The notes below the pieces were generated by a model. That model had not been told where the DNA came from and searched no databases. It worked only from the letters and a program-made list of their open reading frames with translations. From contig JAKZAP010000017.1 in NCBI GenBank assembly GCA_023053575.1, positions 3,107,501-3,171,500 on the forward strand: a stretch of DNA of 64,000 nucleotides, read 5' to 3'. The DNA is from Branchinecta lynchi. Its lineage: Eukaryota > Arthropoda > Branchiopoda > Anostraca > Branchinectidae. The stretch's first letter is position 1. Each line of letters opens with the position of its first letter. A program made the position numbers and the translations under genes. Positions 12,701 to 24,700 of the stretch are shown in pieces.

Positions 12701-15700
12701 AATAGCCGGAACGGCATTCTGCATTCTCAAGAATTGCCTTTAAAAGTGGATTTTTGGAAACTTTTACCCTTGCAACCAAACTAACTATGGCTTTCCGTCT
12801 CATAACATCAAAAGATTCAGTATAAAAATATTAAAATTATCCTGAGTTTGGAGGATTAGGATCATCATAGAACTATCTGGTCAGACTACGAAGTAGCATT
12901 TGCATTTCAGTGTTTAATGAGGCAAAGCTCAGGAACAGTTTAATTCCAGACTGTATTATCACTTAAGTTGCAGCATTGCCAAATGCCTTTCTCCTAAAGA
13001 CCTGCTTACCATGGCCGAATATTTTTGCTCCAGCTTCAATTTAATTTTCTTCTGCGCCTTTCGCCGATTTATTTGCGCTACGGCGTTAACCTAAAATGCT
13101 TGAGTGTGACTATTTCCGCCAGGCGATTCTTCAAAGAAGAAACAGGAGTAAGTGGACGACATCTGACATAAATCAATTCGGTCAGGATTTGTTCATGTCT
13201 GATGCTTTGAGAAACACCAGCTTTATTTATATTTGCCATCAAAACTGTACAGAGAAAATAACTGTACCTTACCTCATTAGGATAAATGTATTTGAAGACA
13301 ATAGTTGCGTTTTGCAGATACCATGGTATCTGATACCACGGTCTAAAGTCGTTTTTGCAGTTATCGTGGTATCTGATACCACGGTCAAAAGGCGTTTTTG
13401 CAGTTATCGTGGTATCTGGCCAGTTATCGTGGTATCAGATATTCAGATACTACGGTCCGACCGTGGTATCTGGTCGTGGTATCTGAGAAGTCATCTCACT
13501 TTCATCAAATATTGTCAGATTGGTGAGAAAGAAGTTTAGCACTTAGTGATATAACTGGATATCTGTTTTTCTTTTGGGATGACTTCGAAAAGTGCAATTT
13601 CGGCAATAGTCGTTTTTGCAGAGCACCATATATCCTATACCACGATAACTGCAAAAACGACTAATTGCAGATCCAGTTCCCGTGGTGTATCAGCAAAAAC
13701 GCAAATAATTACTACATGTGACCCCAATTTTGTTTACAGTTGCATTTTCAGCTATCAGCTATTAGTTTATTTTCCAGCTTGAGCGGCTTGAGCCTGAAGA
13801 GGACCCTAGCCAAGAAGGGCCGAAATATAGCTCGAATAAAATGTAGCTGACTTATCCGTTTTGCACCGTCAAATATGATTCACAGTCAGCTTGGGCTGAA
13901 GGAACATCTATTAGCGTGTTGGACTCGAAGTGCCATGTTCTACATAAAAGGAACTCGAAGCCAGATTTGGTACTCAATTAACCCTGTTTGTGTTTGGAAT
14001 CGGCATCGAACTCGAGATTGAACTCGAAAGATAGGCGGGAGCTGAAAACGCTTGAAGACAGGGAACACGGGGGCCGTGCTAGGATGCACACTGGGGGCTC
14101 TCCGTAAAACGACTTGTTACGAACACGGGTTTAGGACCGCGAGCATACTATTGTAAATATTCTTTGAGCCCAAGCTGACTTTGAAACATTTATTCAAACA
14201 ATGTTTACAACGGATACGTCAGCTATGATTCTTCATCAGCGATATTTCGGCCCTTCTTGGCAAGGGTCCTCGTCAGGCTGTCAATCCTCTGGTTCAACTT
14301 CGGGGAAGGAAAATAACCTGTCAGTTTTGTAAGGAAACAAACCTGACAGGTTTTTTTTCATTCCCCGAAGTTGAACCAGAGGATTGACAGCCTGACAAGG
14401 ACCCTGTAAGGAAACAAACCTGACAGGTTTTTTTTCCTTCCCCCAAGTTGAACCAGAGGATTGACAGCCTGACGAGGACCCTTGCCAAGAAGGGCCGAAA
14501 AATCGCTGATGAAGAATCATAGCTGACGTATCCGTTGTAAACATTGTTTGAATAAACATACTATTGTAGTTGCACTAAACATTTCAAGCATCAAGTTACA
14601 AGCACACAGAGATATCACAAATCCGAAAGAAAATGTCAATTCAATGAAAATCGATTGGAATAACGACAGTGATCGATAAGAATAACGAAGCAACGAAATA
14701 ACGCATTTTCATTGGGTCTTCAAGCCACTTCAAGGGAATACGTGACGGGTAACTAGACTGTCAGATCTCAGCCGTTTCGATTAAACTTAAAGGACCTGTC
14801 GTACGTATAATGCCAATCCAACCTACTTCCGTAATATCATTCATTAGCTCTTACTCGGAGATCCAAATTTCCTATGTTACATTCTGAGTCCGCTAGGAAC
14901 ACCTCACCATCTTTGCACTTAGCCGCGATCCACTAGTTTCCATTCGCACTATGCTCCGGACGAGTGTTCCGAGTATCATGCTACTGATGCATAAGACCGG
15001 TTCTTTTTTTTTTTTTTTTTTAAACATTAAATTTTTTAATAATCCCACCTCCACTCCTCTCAGTGACGCAACTTTCTTTATCATCACAACTCAAATTTCT
15101 TATCTCTATACGTCACCTACACTTTACTCTTACACTAAATTACGATTATAGTTTATTTCCTACTTTAAATATTATCATTCTTTTAATTTTATTTGAGCAG
15201 TTAAAACAATTACACTCAAAATAGCCGTATCCTACAATCAAAACTATAACATTCACATTCAAATAATGGCTCAACCGGTATCACAGGGCACCCCTTCCAC
15301 CGTGACCAAAATTATCAAAAATAAATAAAAACCTTTTTCTTTCTTTTTTTTACGGCTCTTCTTAACCAGAACAACTTAACCAGAAGACCGGTTCTCTGTA
15401 TTTTGACGAGTTCTTGCTAGAAGTCGGTGGATCTGGGAAAAGGGTTAAAACAGGCAAGGCCGTGGATCTTTTTTTTAAATCAGAGCCTAGCTTTACAGTA
15501 TTCAGACAACCTTGAATATTGGAACTTGAACAGTAAATAGTGCGAGGTGTGCTTTAAAAGAAGTAGCAATACATACAGTGCAGTTTTGGAGATCCATGAA
15601 ATCACTCCATCCTTTGTAGGCAGTGTCGAGACCAGACTGGACGCAGGTGCAGTTTTCAATAATGGGAGGATCAAGTGGGTACTTGGCACCGATTTTGAAC

Positions 15701-18700
15701 AGCTTAGCGATGGCCTGTGAAAAAGTAAAACTATAGCAAATACAGCAGTTGGTACGGTGGAGGCATGCTTCCTTGAAAATTTGTGAAGAAACATTAGTTG
15801 GATTTTTGCAGATGCCATGGTATTTGATACGATAGTAATTGGATCTATATTTGTCGTTTCTGCAGTTCCCATGGTATCTGGTACAACGGTCAGATTGGAA
15901 AGACGACAACTGCCGAATTCACAACTTTCGAAGTCACCCGAAAAGAAATATCTACGTTCACTTGCACCACAAGTGTCAAAACATAGGCTCTTGTAATAGG
16001 GATGATGAAGATATTGTGATGCCGTTTTTTTTCAAACGAACGTGCAATTACTATGACCGGGACTGTGGCATCAGGGTCTAGGTGAGACCCCCCCCCCCCC
16101 GAATCCTTCACATTTTAATACGAATACATAAAGTTAAGCTCGACTTCCCGTGATCTTAGTCTAACTCAAGTGTCTTAGTTAACAAATACGGGACAGTTTT
16201 ACCGTTGACAAGCACGTGTATATTGAAAGGCTGGTAGAGAAACTCGGGGACTATCTTGAAAGTGCCATCACAAAACCAGTATCGGTACAACCCAAATAGT
16301 TTCAGGCTACGCTCTGTCCCAACCAGAAGAAGGCGATTATCATCATCAACGCCGCTGTCGTTCGGTAAAAACAAGCTGCCTATCTTGGAGTTTCTGGTAT
16401 GAATCAGGGATAAGTAAAGAGGAACTGGAAGCAGGCAAGGGGAGAGGGCAACTGGCTGCCTGTTTAAAGCGTTTAATGGCCCTTCGCATTGTACGCATGA
16501 GTGGGATCCCAACTGCAGCCTCCTCGCCAAGAAGGGGAAGGCATTGGGAAAGGATTTGTTGGGGGGATCGTTACGCTGACACGTCCAGTTATTCTACTTT
16601 TATACACCCGTCAGTAAGTACATAAGCTGATATGGGTACCCAGCTAATCCGTTGTATTATCCGTGGTGTAGGGATTATTTTGGACTAGGAGATTCTTTTG
16701 GGAATGTCCTTTAAACTTATACTGGGAGGGTTTTGCCCGGGGGGGGGGATATAGGAGGGTTTTTGTCCGGGTTTTTTCGGCCGGGGGTGTGGGGTGACCG
16801 GGGGGGGGGGGGGGTCCTTGCTAAATCCCATACTACGTCAGAAGCACCGTGCTAAACTCAAGTCCACGTCCGCTGCCTCCTGCTCTAGTCTAAGTCCACG
16901 TAAGTTGAGTCTTCACTTGTGGAGTTAAGAGTGCCTATATAAGTATCAGTCAGTCGTTGTACCGTGTTTGTATTTACCCGGATTGGGATATTTCTTGTAC
17001 AGAGTAAGTTTTAAATAAAACCATTTACGTATCTTAACGTAAAGCCTAGTCCACTACCACTCTTCAGGCGTTTTTCCGTGCTCCCACAAACAATCTGTGG
17101 GTCGATTTTGGCTCGAAAAGGATGTTTCCGCGGCCTTTTGCGCGGCCCACAATTGTGTTTCCGCGGCCAACAATGTTTTTGTGGCTCACTTTTTGGCTCG
17201 AATTCGACAAAGAGCTGCCGAGGTGATTGTCGAGTTTGCGGCTTCCGGCGGGAAATTCATATTTAACAGCAAAATAATAGTTGCAAAATAATAGTTAATA
17301 ATTAAAGTTTTGCAGATACCATGCTATCTGATACCACAGTCTAAAGTCGTTTTTGCAGTTATCGTGGTATCTGATACCACGGTCAAAAGGCGTTTTTGCA
17401 GTTATCGCGGTATCCGGAAAAGTCATCTCACTTTCATCAATTTTTGTCAAATTGGTGGGAAAGAAGTTTGGCCCTTAGTGATGTGACTGAATATCAGTTT
17501 TTCTTATGGGACGAACTCGAAAAGTGCAATTTCGGCAATTGTCGTTTTTGCAGAGCAACCGTATATCAGATACCACGGTAGCTGCAGAAACGACTAATTG
17601 TAGATCCAGTTACCGTGGTAACAGATAAAATGTGGTAAAGTGGTTAAGATCAAAACAACAAAATTTCAAATTTCTCAAGCATGTAGACAAAAAACTGATG
17701 ATCCTTTCAGCACGGCATGGTAAGGACGAAAGCCTGGAGTTCTATTTATTGAGATTTTACAGAAATTTAATTTTTATTTTAAGACATTTGAAAAATGCCA
17801 AAAAATAGACAAAACGGCGATTCCGCGAATTTCAACGTTCGACTGTGTGGCACACAATCGTGTTTCCGCGAGAAACACTCAGAAGTATGTGCCCCACGAT
17901 TGTGTCGCGGAAAACTTCTTTAGTTACCCGCCGCATTACAGGCTACCTTATCATCCCTTTTTTTCTTTTACAACCTTTTCTATGTTTGTTTTCTTTGTGT
18001 TGTTGCTATGGCCTTGTTGCTTTGCAACTAATATCATATCGTATAGGAAGGCCTAACTGGCGATGCTGATCTCCGCTTCTCCGCCCTCCGCCAGGATGTG
18101 GAATGGAATGTGGAATGGAAATTAATAACCAGTAGATAATTTGTACTAAAGGGTAAAATGTTATACCTCGAAACTTAGGCTTAAAACTTAAAGGGACAGT
18201 TATTAAAATTAAAATAGAAGCCAAAAGAGCAATTACACCTCCTAACTTATTAGGAATAGAACGTAGAATTGCATAAGCAAATAAAAAATATCATTCAGGT
18301 TGGATATGGGCTGGGGTTACTAATGGGTTAGCTGGAATAAAATTATCAGGATCCCCTAGTAAGTTAGGAGTCAGTCATCCGGGTGCTTTCGCATACCCTT
18401 CCTGTCACCTTCCCTGGATTTCTCCAGGTACCCATCTGAACCTGGGTGGACTTTGGCTTGCCTTACAGGGTTACCCCCCCCCCCCCCCAAACCAAATTGT
18501 AGGCGCAACCGAATCTCGAACCATACTGTCAGAATTTTCATAACAGACAACACAAGGATGCGCGGTTTCAACAGACAATGCAAAACAGACAACAGTTCGG
18601 ATGTTATCTGTTGTTATTGAAAACATTATGCATGAAATTTTATGCATAACATGCATTTTTGGCGATTTTTCGACTCTTCCTGGCAAGGCTTGTTATGCAT

Positions 18701-21700
18701 AAAGCCGCTTTTACATTGACGCGTTGAGCCTTTCGCACTAATGCAGCGTTTACAAGTACAGGAAAACTTGAACAGAATCCGATCTTGGTGACAGGATTAC
18801 GTTCACACGTAGAGGGAAAAAATAAATTCTTCAAAACAGAAAATCTGACAAAAACAAATTCACTTGTCAACAAAAAAATGTTTTGATATCATTTATGACA
18901 TTAGTACTGATGATTGCTGCTCTTAAAAGCTAGCTAGACTTTTTTAGTACTTTTTTCCAGCGCCGCCGACAAGATTCCTTTCAAGTAGACCGGAATTCCT
19001 TTCATAATGAAAGGATTCCCGTCCCGCTAGACTTTTTTTCTACTCGTCTTCACGAACGGAATCCTTTCGAGTCGACCGGAATTCCTTTCTACTCAACGGG
19101 ATTTTTTGTCCGTGTAAACGCTACATAAGCTACGCAGCCTCTGCGTCTTCCTTGAGTCGACGCAGCGCAGAGCTTACGCAGACAAATAAAACGCAATGCA
19201 AGAATAGAACCAAGTTCTATTCTTGCCTTGGGTCGACGCGTACGTAAAAGACTTGTCAGTGGAAAATGGAAGTTTTGAAGAAAAACTATAAAACTTGCTA
19301 TTGGTGAAAGAAATTAAAATTCAGCAGAAGAAACCGAGAAAAGGAAAATGTAAAAGTGCATCCAGCGCGAAAGCTTCTCGCGCAGGTGTGAAAGATACGC
19401 TGCGCAACCTGTAGGCAAGCAAGATAAACGCATCGCAACGACACTCCAATGTGAAAGCGGCTTAACATTTCATGCATAACATTTGAACCACAATAGATAA
19501 CATCCCAGGTGTTGTCTGTTTCGCATTGTCTGTTGAAACCGCGCATCCTTGCGTTGTCTGTTATGAAACTTCTGACAGTGCAGCGAACCTTCGCTTGGGA
19601 GTTGGGCGAGCTAACCATTCGGCCAGGATGAACTTTCGCCAGTTGGCTTTTTGCAATTTACATTATACCATAGAAGATACTCACGTTGTAGATGAAGATG
19701 GTCGCAATAAGAAGGGAGAAATTCTCTTCAGTAAACCGAGTGATGTAGCAGACGAAAGCAGAGGCATCTGTGGCCACTAAGATCATTAGAATAAGTCCAA
19801 TCCACATTCCAACCCATAACCGAAGAGCCAGGTAGTCGAGCGTGTAAGACCTAGAGGAACAGATAAAGCATCAAGCACCCTGAAGACAATACTAATAAGC
19901 TGTACGTAGTAGTGATACTAATTTTTAATTATTTACTAGTTTTTAACTATTTACTCTCAGCCCTCTTTATAGATTGTTACAAATATATAATTCGGAACTT
20001 CGCCGATCAATGCTGCCCGAGAATGCCGAGTCCAAATCATTTAACAAGCAAAACGCTCGTAATTCCCTGAGGCTAGGGTTTTGTTATTTCGTATTATAGA
20101 TCCGAATTATAGCACTCATTTTCGATAACACTACCATGGATTAATGTATTACCCAAAAAGCCCAACAGCCATGGTACAAAAAATGGTATTTTACACTAAT
20201 TAATTTAAAACCAATAAAAATATCCCTTATTCTGAAATCGCGTCCTAAGCTCCACCGCAAGTCTTAAGTAAGGCACAACTTTTTTCAGTAAAAAAAAAAC
20301 ATCCATCCTTTATCATCCTTCCCATCCATTCTTCATTGTACTCGCCCTCTCCATATACCTCGTTTACCCATTCATTCCATTCCACACTCACACATTAAAT
20401 GAACTACGCTTTCATCCTCATCATCGCACATAGAACAGAAGTAAAGACCAATCCTCTCGTTTTGCTTTACCATTTTATTTTTGCCTATAGCTCCAAGTGA
20501 TAAAATATTATCCCTCATTTCAATAATGGCTTATACTTCTTCCTTGCTTCCATCGCGCGAGGACTAATGTTTGACGGGTTTACGCACTGGAGTGATTACC
20601 ATTCTTACTGATTTTTTATGGCACTTGAGCATACTCAAGTGCCATATAGCGATCGTAATTTCTGTCGGTCTGTCTGTCTGTCGGTCTGTCCAGGTTTTGC
20701 TAGTTTGGGCACTTCCACACAAGCTAGGACGATGAAACTTCACAGGCATATCAGGGACCCGACCAGATCAACTTACAAATAATCACTTCCCCAATCCAAC
20801 TTTCCCCGGATCCGGGAGTCCGGAAACTATAAAGTAAAACGGGAGCAAAAAGTAAAACGGGAGCAAAACAAAGCGCTGGCCGAACGCGGGATAACCAGGA
20901 ACCTTGAGGTTAACAGTCCAGTATTCTACCACTGAACTATGCGACGATGTATCAGAAAGCGAATGCGGGAATAATTACGGTTTAAAGATGGTCAGTCCAA
21001 GTCAAACAAATCTAGTGAAACGTTTGGCAGGAATATCAGCGAACCGACCAGATTAACTTGGATATAATCATATTCCGGATCCGATCATAGTGGGGGGAGT
21101 GGAGGGATGGGAAATCCGGAAACTATTAACATGCATAACTTTGGAAAGGGTAATCAGACATACGTGAAACTTGACCTTTGTGTTGCCAGTCCAGTTTTCT
21201 ACCACTGAGCCATGCCATGATGTATACAAAGCGAATGCGAGAATAGATACGGTTTAAAGATGGTCAGTCCAAGTCAAACAAATCTAGTGAAACGCTTAGC
21301 AGGAATATCAGGGAACCGACCAGATTAACTTGGATATAATCATATTCCGGATACGATCATAGTGGGGGGAGTGGAGGGACGAGAAATCCGGAAACGACGG
21401 TCTGTCGGTCTGTCCCGGTTTTGCTAGTTTGGGCACTTCCATATAAGCTAGGACGATGAAACTTGGCAGGCGTATAAGGGACCGAACCAGATTAACATGG
21501 AAACAGTCACTTCCCCGATCCGGCCATCGTAGGGGGGGGGGGGGTGGAGCAACAAGAAATCCGGAAACTAGTAACATGCATAACTTTAGAACGGGTAATC
21601 GGACTTGCGGGAAACTTGACATATGTCAAAAAAATTGCCGATAACTGGGGGGGGGGGGGGGGCTGGAGGGGGGCACCCAAAACCTCGTGAAACGCTTCCA

Positions 21701-24700
21701 CATAAGCTAGAACGATGAAACTTGGCAGGCGTGTTGAGAAACCGACCAGATTAACTTGGAAATAATCACTTCCCCGATCCGGCCATCTTGGGGGCAGTGG
21801 AGGGATGGGAAATCCGGAAAGTAGTAGCATGCCTAACTTTTGAACGGGTAATCAGATATGCCTGAAACTTGACATATGTCAAGAACAAGTGCTTCAGAAG
21901 CTCAATTTCAAATCCGGACCAGATCCGATAACTTGGGGGGGGGGGGGGGGCTGGAGGGGGCACCGGAAATCTCATGAAACGCTTCCACATAAGCTAGGAC
22001 AATGAAATTTGGCAGGCATATCAGGGAACCGACCAGAAGAACTTGGAAATAATCACTTTCCCCATCCGGTCATTGTGGGAGGAGTGGAGGGATGGGAAAT
22101 CCGGAAACTAGTAACATGCATAACTTTGGAACGGGTAATCAGACATGCAAGAAACTTGACATATGTCAAGAACGAGTGCTTCAGATGCTCAGTTTCAAAT
22201 CCGGACCAGATCCGATCACTGGGGGGGGGGGAGCTGGAGGGGCAACCGGAAATCTGGTGAAACGCTTCCAAATAAGCTAGCACAATAAAACTTGACAGGC
22301 ATATGAGGGAACCAACAAGATTAACATGGAAATAATCGCTTCCCCGATCCTGCTATCGCGGGGGGGGGGGGGTGGACGGAAGGGGAATCCGGTTCCCTAA
22401 TTTCGGGTGATCACGAGTTAGGGTACTTCGAGGGGTACTTCCACATGTACTAGGACCATGAAACTTGGCAGACATATTAGGTACTCTTCCAGGTCAACTT
22501 GAAAATAGTTCTTTTCCCGATCCGATGATCATGGGGGAGATTCTATTGACATGCATAACTTTGGAACAGGTGATCAGACGTGCATGAAACTTGTCAAGTG
22601 TCAAGAACAAGTGACTCAGATGATCAATTTCAAGTCTGGAACGGATCTGATAACATCGGGAGGAGCTGAAGGCGGGGGGGAGAAATCTCTTGAAGCGCTT
22701 AGAGTCGAGAGATCGGGGTGGGACTTGGAGGGAAGAACAAGCATAAGCCATAGATACATTGTAGAGGCTTAACGGCCAGCCATTCAATTTGCAAATATAT
22801 TATTATTATTATTATTATTATTGACAAAACAGGACCGATAGTGTCACAGTGGGGTGAGTTGGAGAGGGTTTTCCCTAATTCCGATGATCACGAGTTAGGG
22901 TACTTCCAGCCTTGAAAACTGCAAACCGTATCTGACAAACATGCTAACTGTTCTTACAAGTGCCATATGAGCTTGCAGCTCTTGTTTCTAAATGAAGTGG
23001 TCTGATTTTATTTCTAATAACTTTAATTCAATTCAATTCAATTTATTTCTTACCAATATCAACATAAGATAGTTTGGACGCGTCACAAAGAAGACAATGG
23101 TACAAATCTCACAACACGCACAATTGAGATTATCAATTTCAATTTATTTAATAATAAAGCAAAACATATCTCTCGTGGGCAGAGCCCAAATACGATGTTT
23201 TTGTAGTCATAAACAGAGATAAAATAAGTTGTCAACAAATAATTTAAAAGAAAATAAAAATAACAAGGCAGATAATGCTAAAGATCATTGTACTGCTTTA
23301 CGAAGCTAGGCACAAAGCTTCTACTGTAGCGCATAGTGTTAGAGTAGATTGGGGTCAGTTTGGGAACCTTTTCAGCCACTTCTCGGGGGGGGGGGGGACG
23401 AGATCTTACAGGAACAAAGGGTGGGGGAAGGAATGAACGGTACATCGGGTGTTGGAGAAGGGAGGAGCCAAATTCGCGGCATAGTTTTCCGCGGCGGGAA
23501 GAAAGGGATTCAATTTTAAATTCTTTGAGGTAAAAAGAGTATGGTAGGGGGGAACCACCATAGATAATTTGCAGCGATCTCTTCTGAACTCGCTCTATTG
23601 TATCAGTTTCACCTTGGGTAAGAGCAAAGTGCCAAACCGGACAAGCATATTCGACTAACGGTCGAATGAAAGAGCAAAACATTAGCTTTAGCTTGTCCTT
23701 AGGAACCCGAAACTTTTTCAGTGTTTTTAGCATTTGAATTGCGCTGTTAGCTTTCTTTACAATTGTCTTTGTATTTTCGTGCCATGAAAGGTCAGAAGAG
23801 ATCACTACACCTAGTAGCGTTGTTTTATCACTGATGAGCCCGGGGTCGATAGGAGGTTCGAAAGACGGGCGAGTTTTTCTAAGAAAAGAAAAAGTCGTAA
23901 CCGAGCACTTATCTTTATTCACGACCATATTCATTTCAATCGCTTCTGAGGTAACCTGGTCGATCAAGCCAGCAGCGTTACTTTTCAAACCCTCAGATAC
24001 GACTTCCGCTAGGGACAAATCGTCAACGTATTTCCATCTGTCCTCAAGCCCAGCAGCAATTTCATTTATCATGAGGAGGAAGCACAGCGGACAGATCACA
24101 GTTCCTTGAGAAACTCCACAAAAAACTGGTAAAGAAGTTGAAAAATGGCCTTTATACTTTACAGTTTGCTCTCTATTTGTCAAGAAGCTCTTGATGATTT
24201 TGACGATAAAATCAGGTATATTTTTTCCGCCATTTTTTCTAAAAGAATTTTATGGTCAACAAGGTCAAATGCCTTTTTAAAATCAATTGCAATCAAATTT
24301 ATCCATTTGCCAGGTTCATCTAGATGTTTTAAAATAAAATCAATCAAATTAACTAGGTAATGTACTGTAGATCATAAATAAATAAACTAAATCAAAATCA
24401 AAAATATCTTTACAATTACTCAAATCTTATATTTACAGTTTGATTCAATCAGCAGTCAATTTCTCTAAGCTTGTCTGCATTAAAATTCCGAACGACATAA
24501 GGCACAAACGACTTCTCATAGCGGATTGTCCGAATGGCAGAAGGTGAGTCTGAGCTGGTATCAGGGTCTAACACAGAGTATAGAAGGCTTCAGTTCAGTT
24601 CAGTTTTCAGTTTCAGCTCTGTTTTATTAAAATCAAAATAAAGGAACAAAATAAATTTTGACCCCTACAAAGCTCCATGGCCCGTTACATAGGGGTTAAT

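Larger units (their letters stand above)
20616..22990 (+). mobile_element. TE-B: tandem-repeat element with terminal hairpin and (GTCT)n
   Basis: The left end has a perfect hairpin (GCACTTGAGC / ATACTCAAGTGC, 20621-20642), then 'gtcggtctgtctgtctgtcg'. The body holds monomers starting 'cttccacataagctagg' at 21695, 21982 and 22265 (period about 285). Most monomers hold a long G run. A second (GTCT) block at 21398 suggests a nested or duplicated copy. The right end is 'acaagtgccatatgagct'. An inverted copy lies at 47860-49778. No protein-coding capacity. Confidence 0.8.

Noticed and set aside
13096..13539. 147-codon plus-strand frame
   Set aside because: Mostly TE-C palindromes. The same repeats give open frames on both strands at 48708-49005.
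23278..24183. 301-codon frame as a host gene
   Set aside because: It is a reverse transcriptase with the YVDD box, 5'-truncated and frameshifted, so a LINE remnant.
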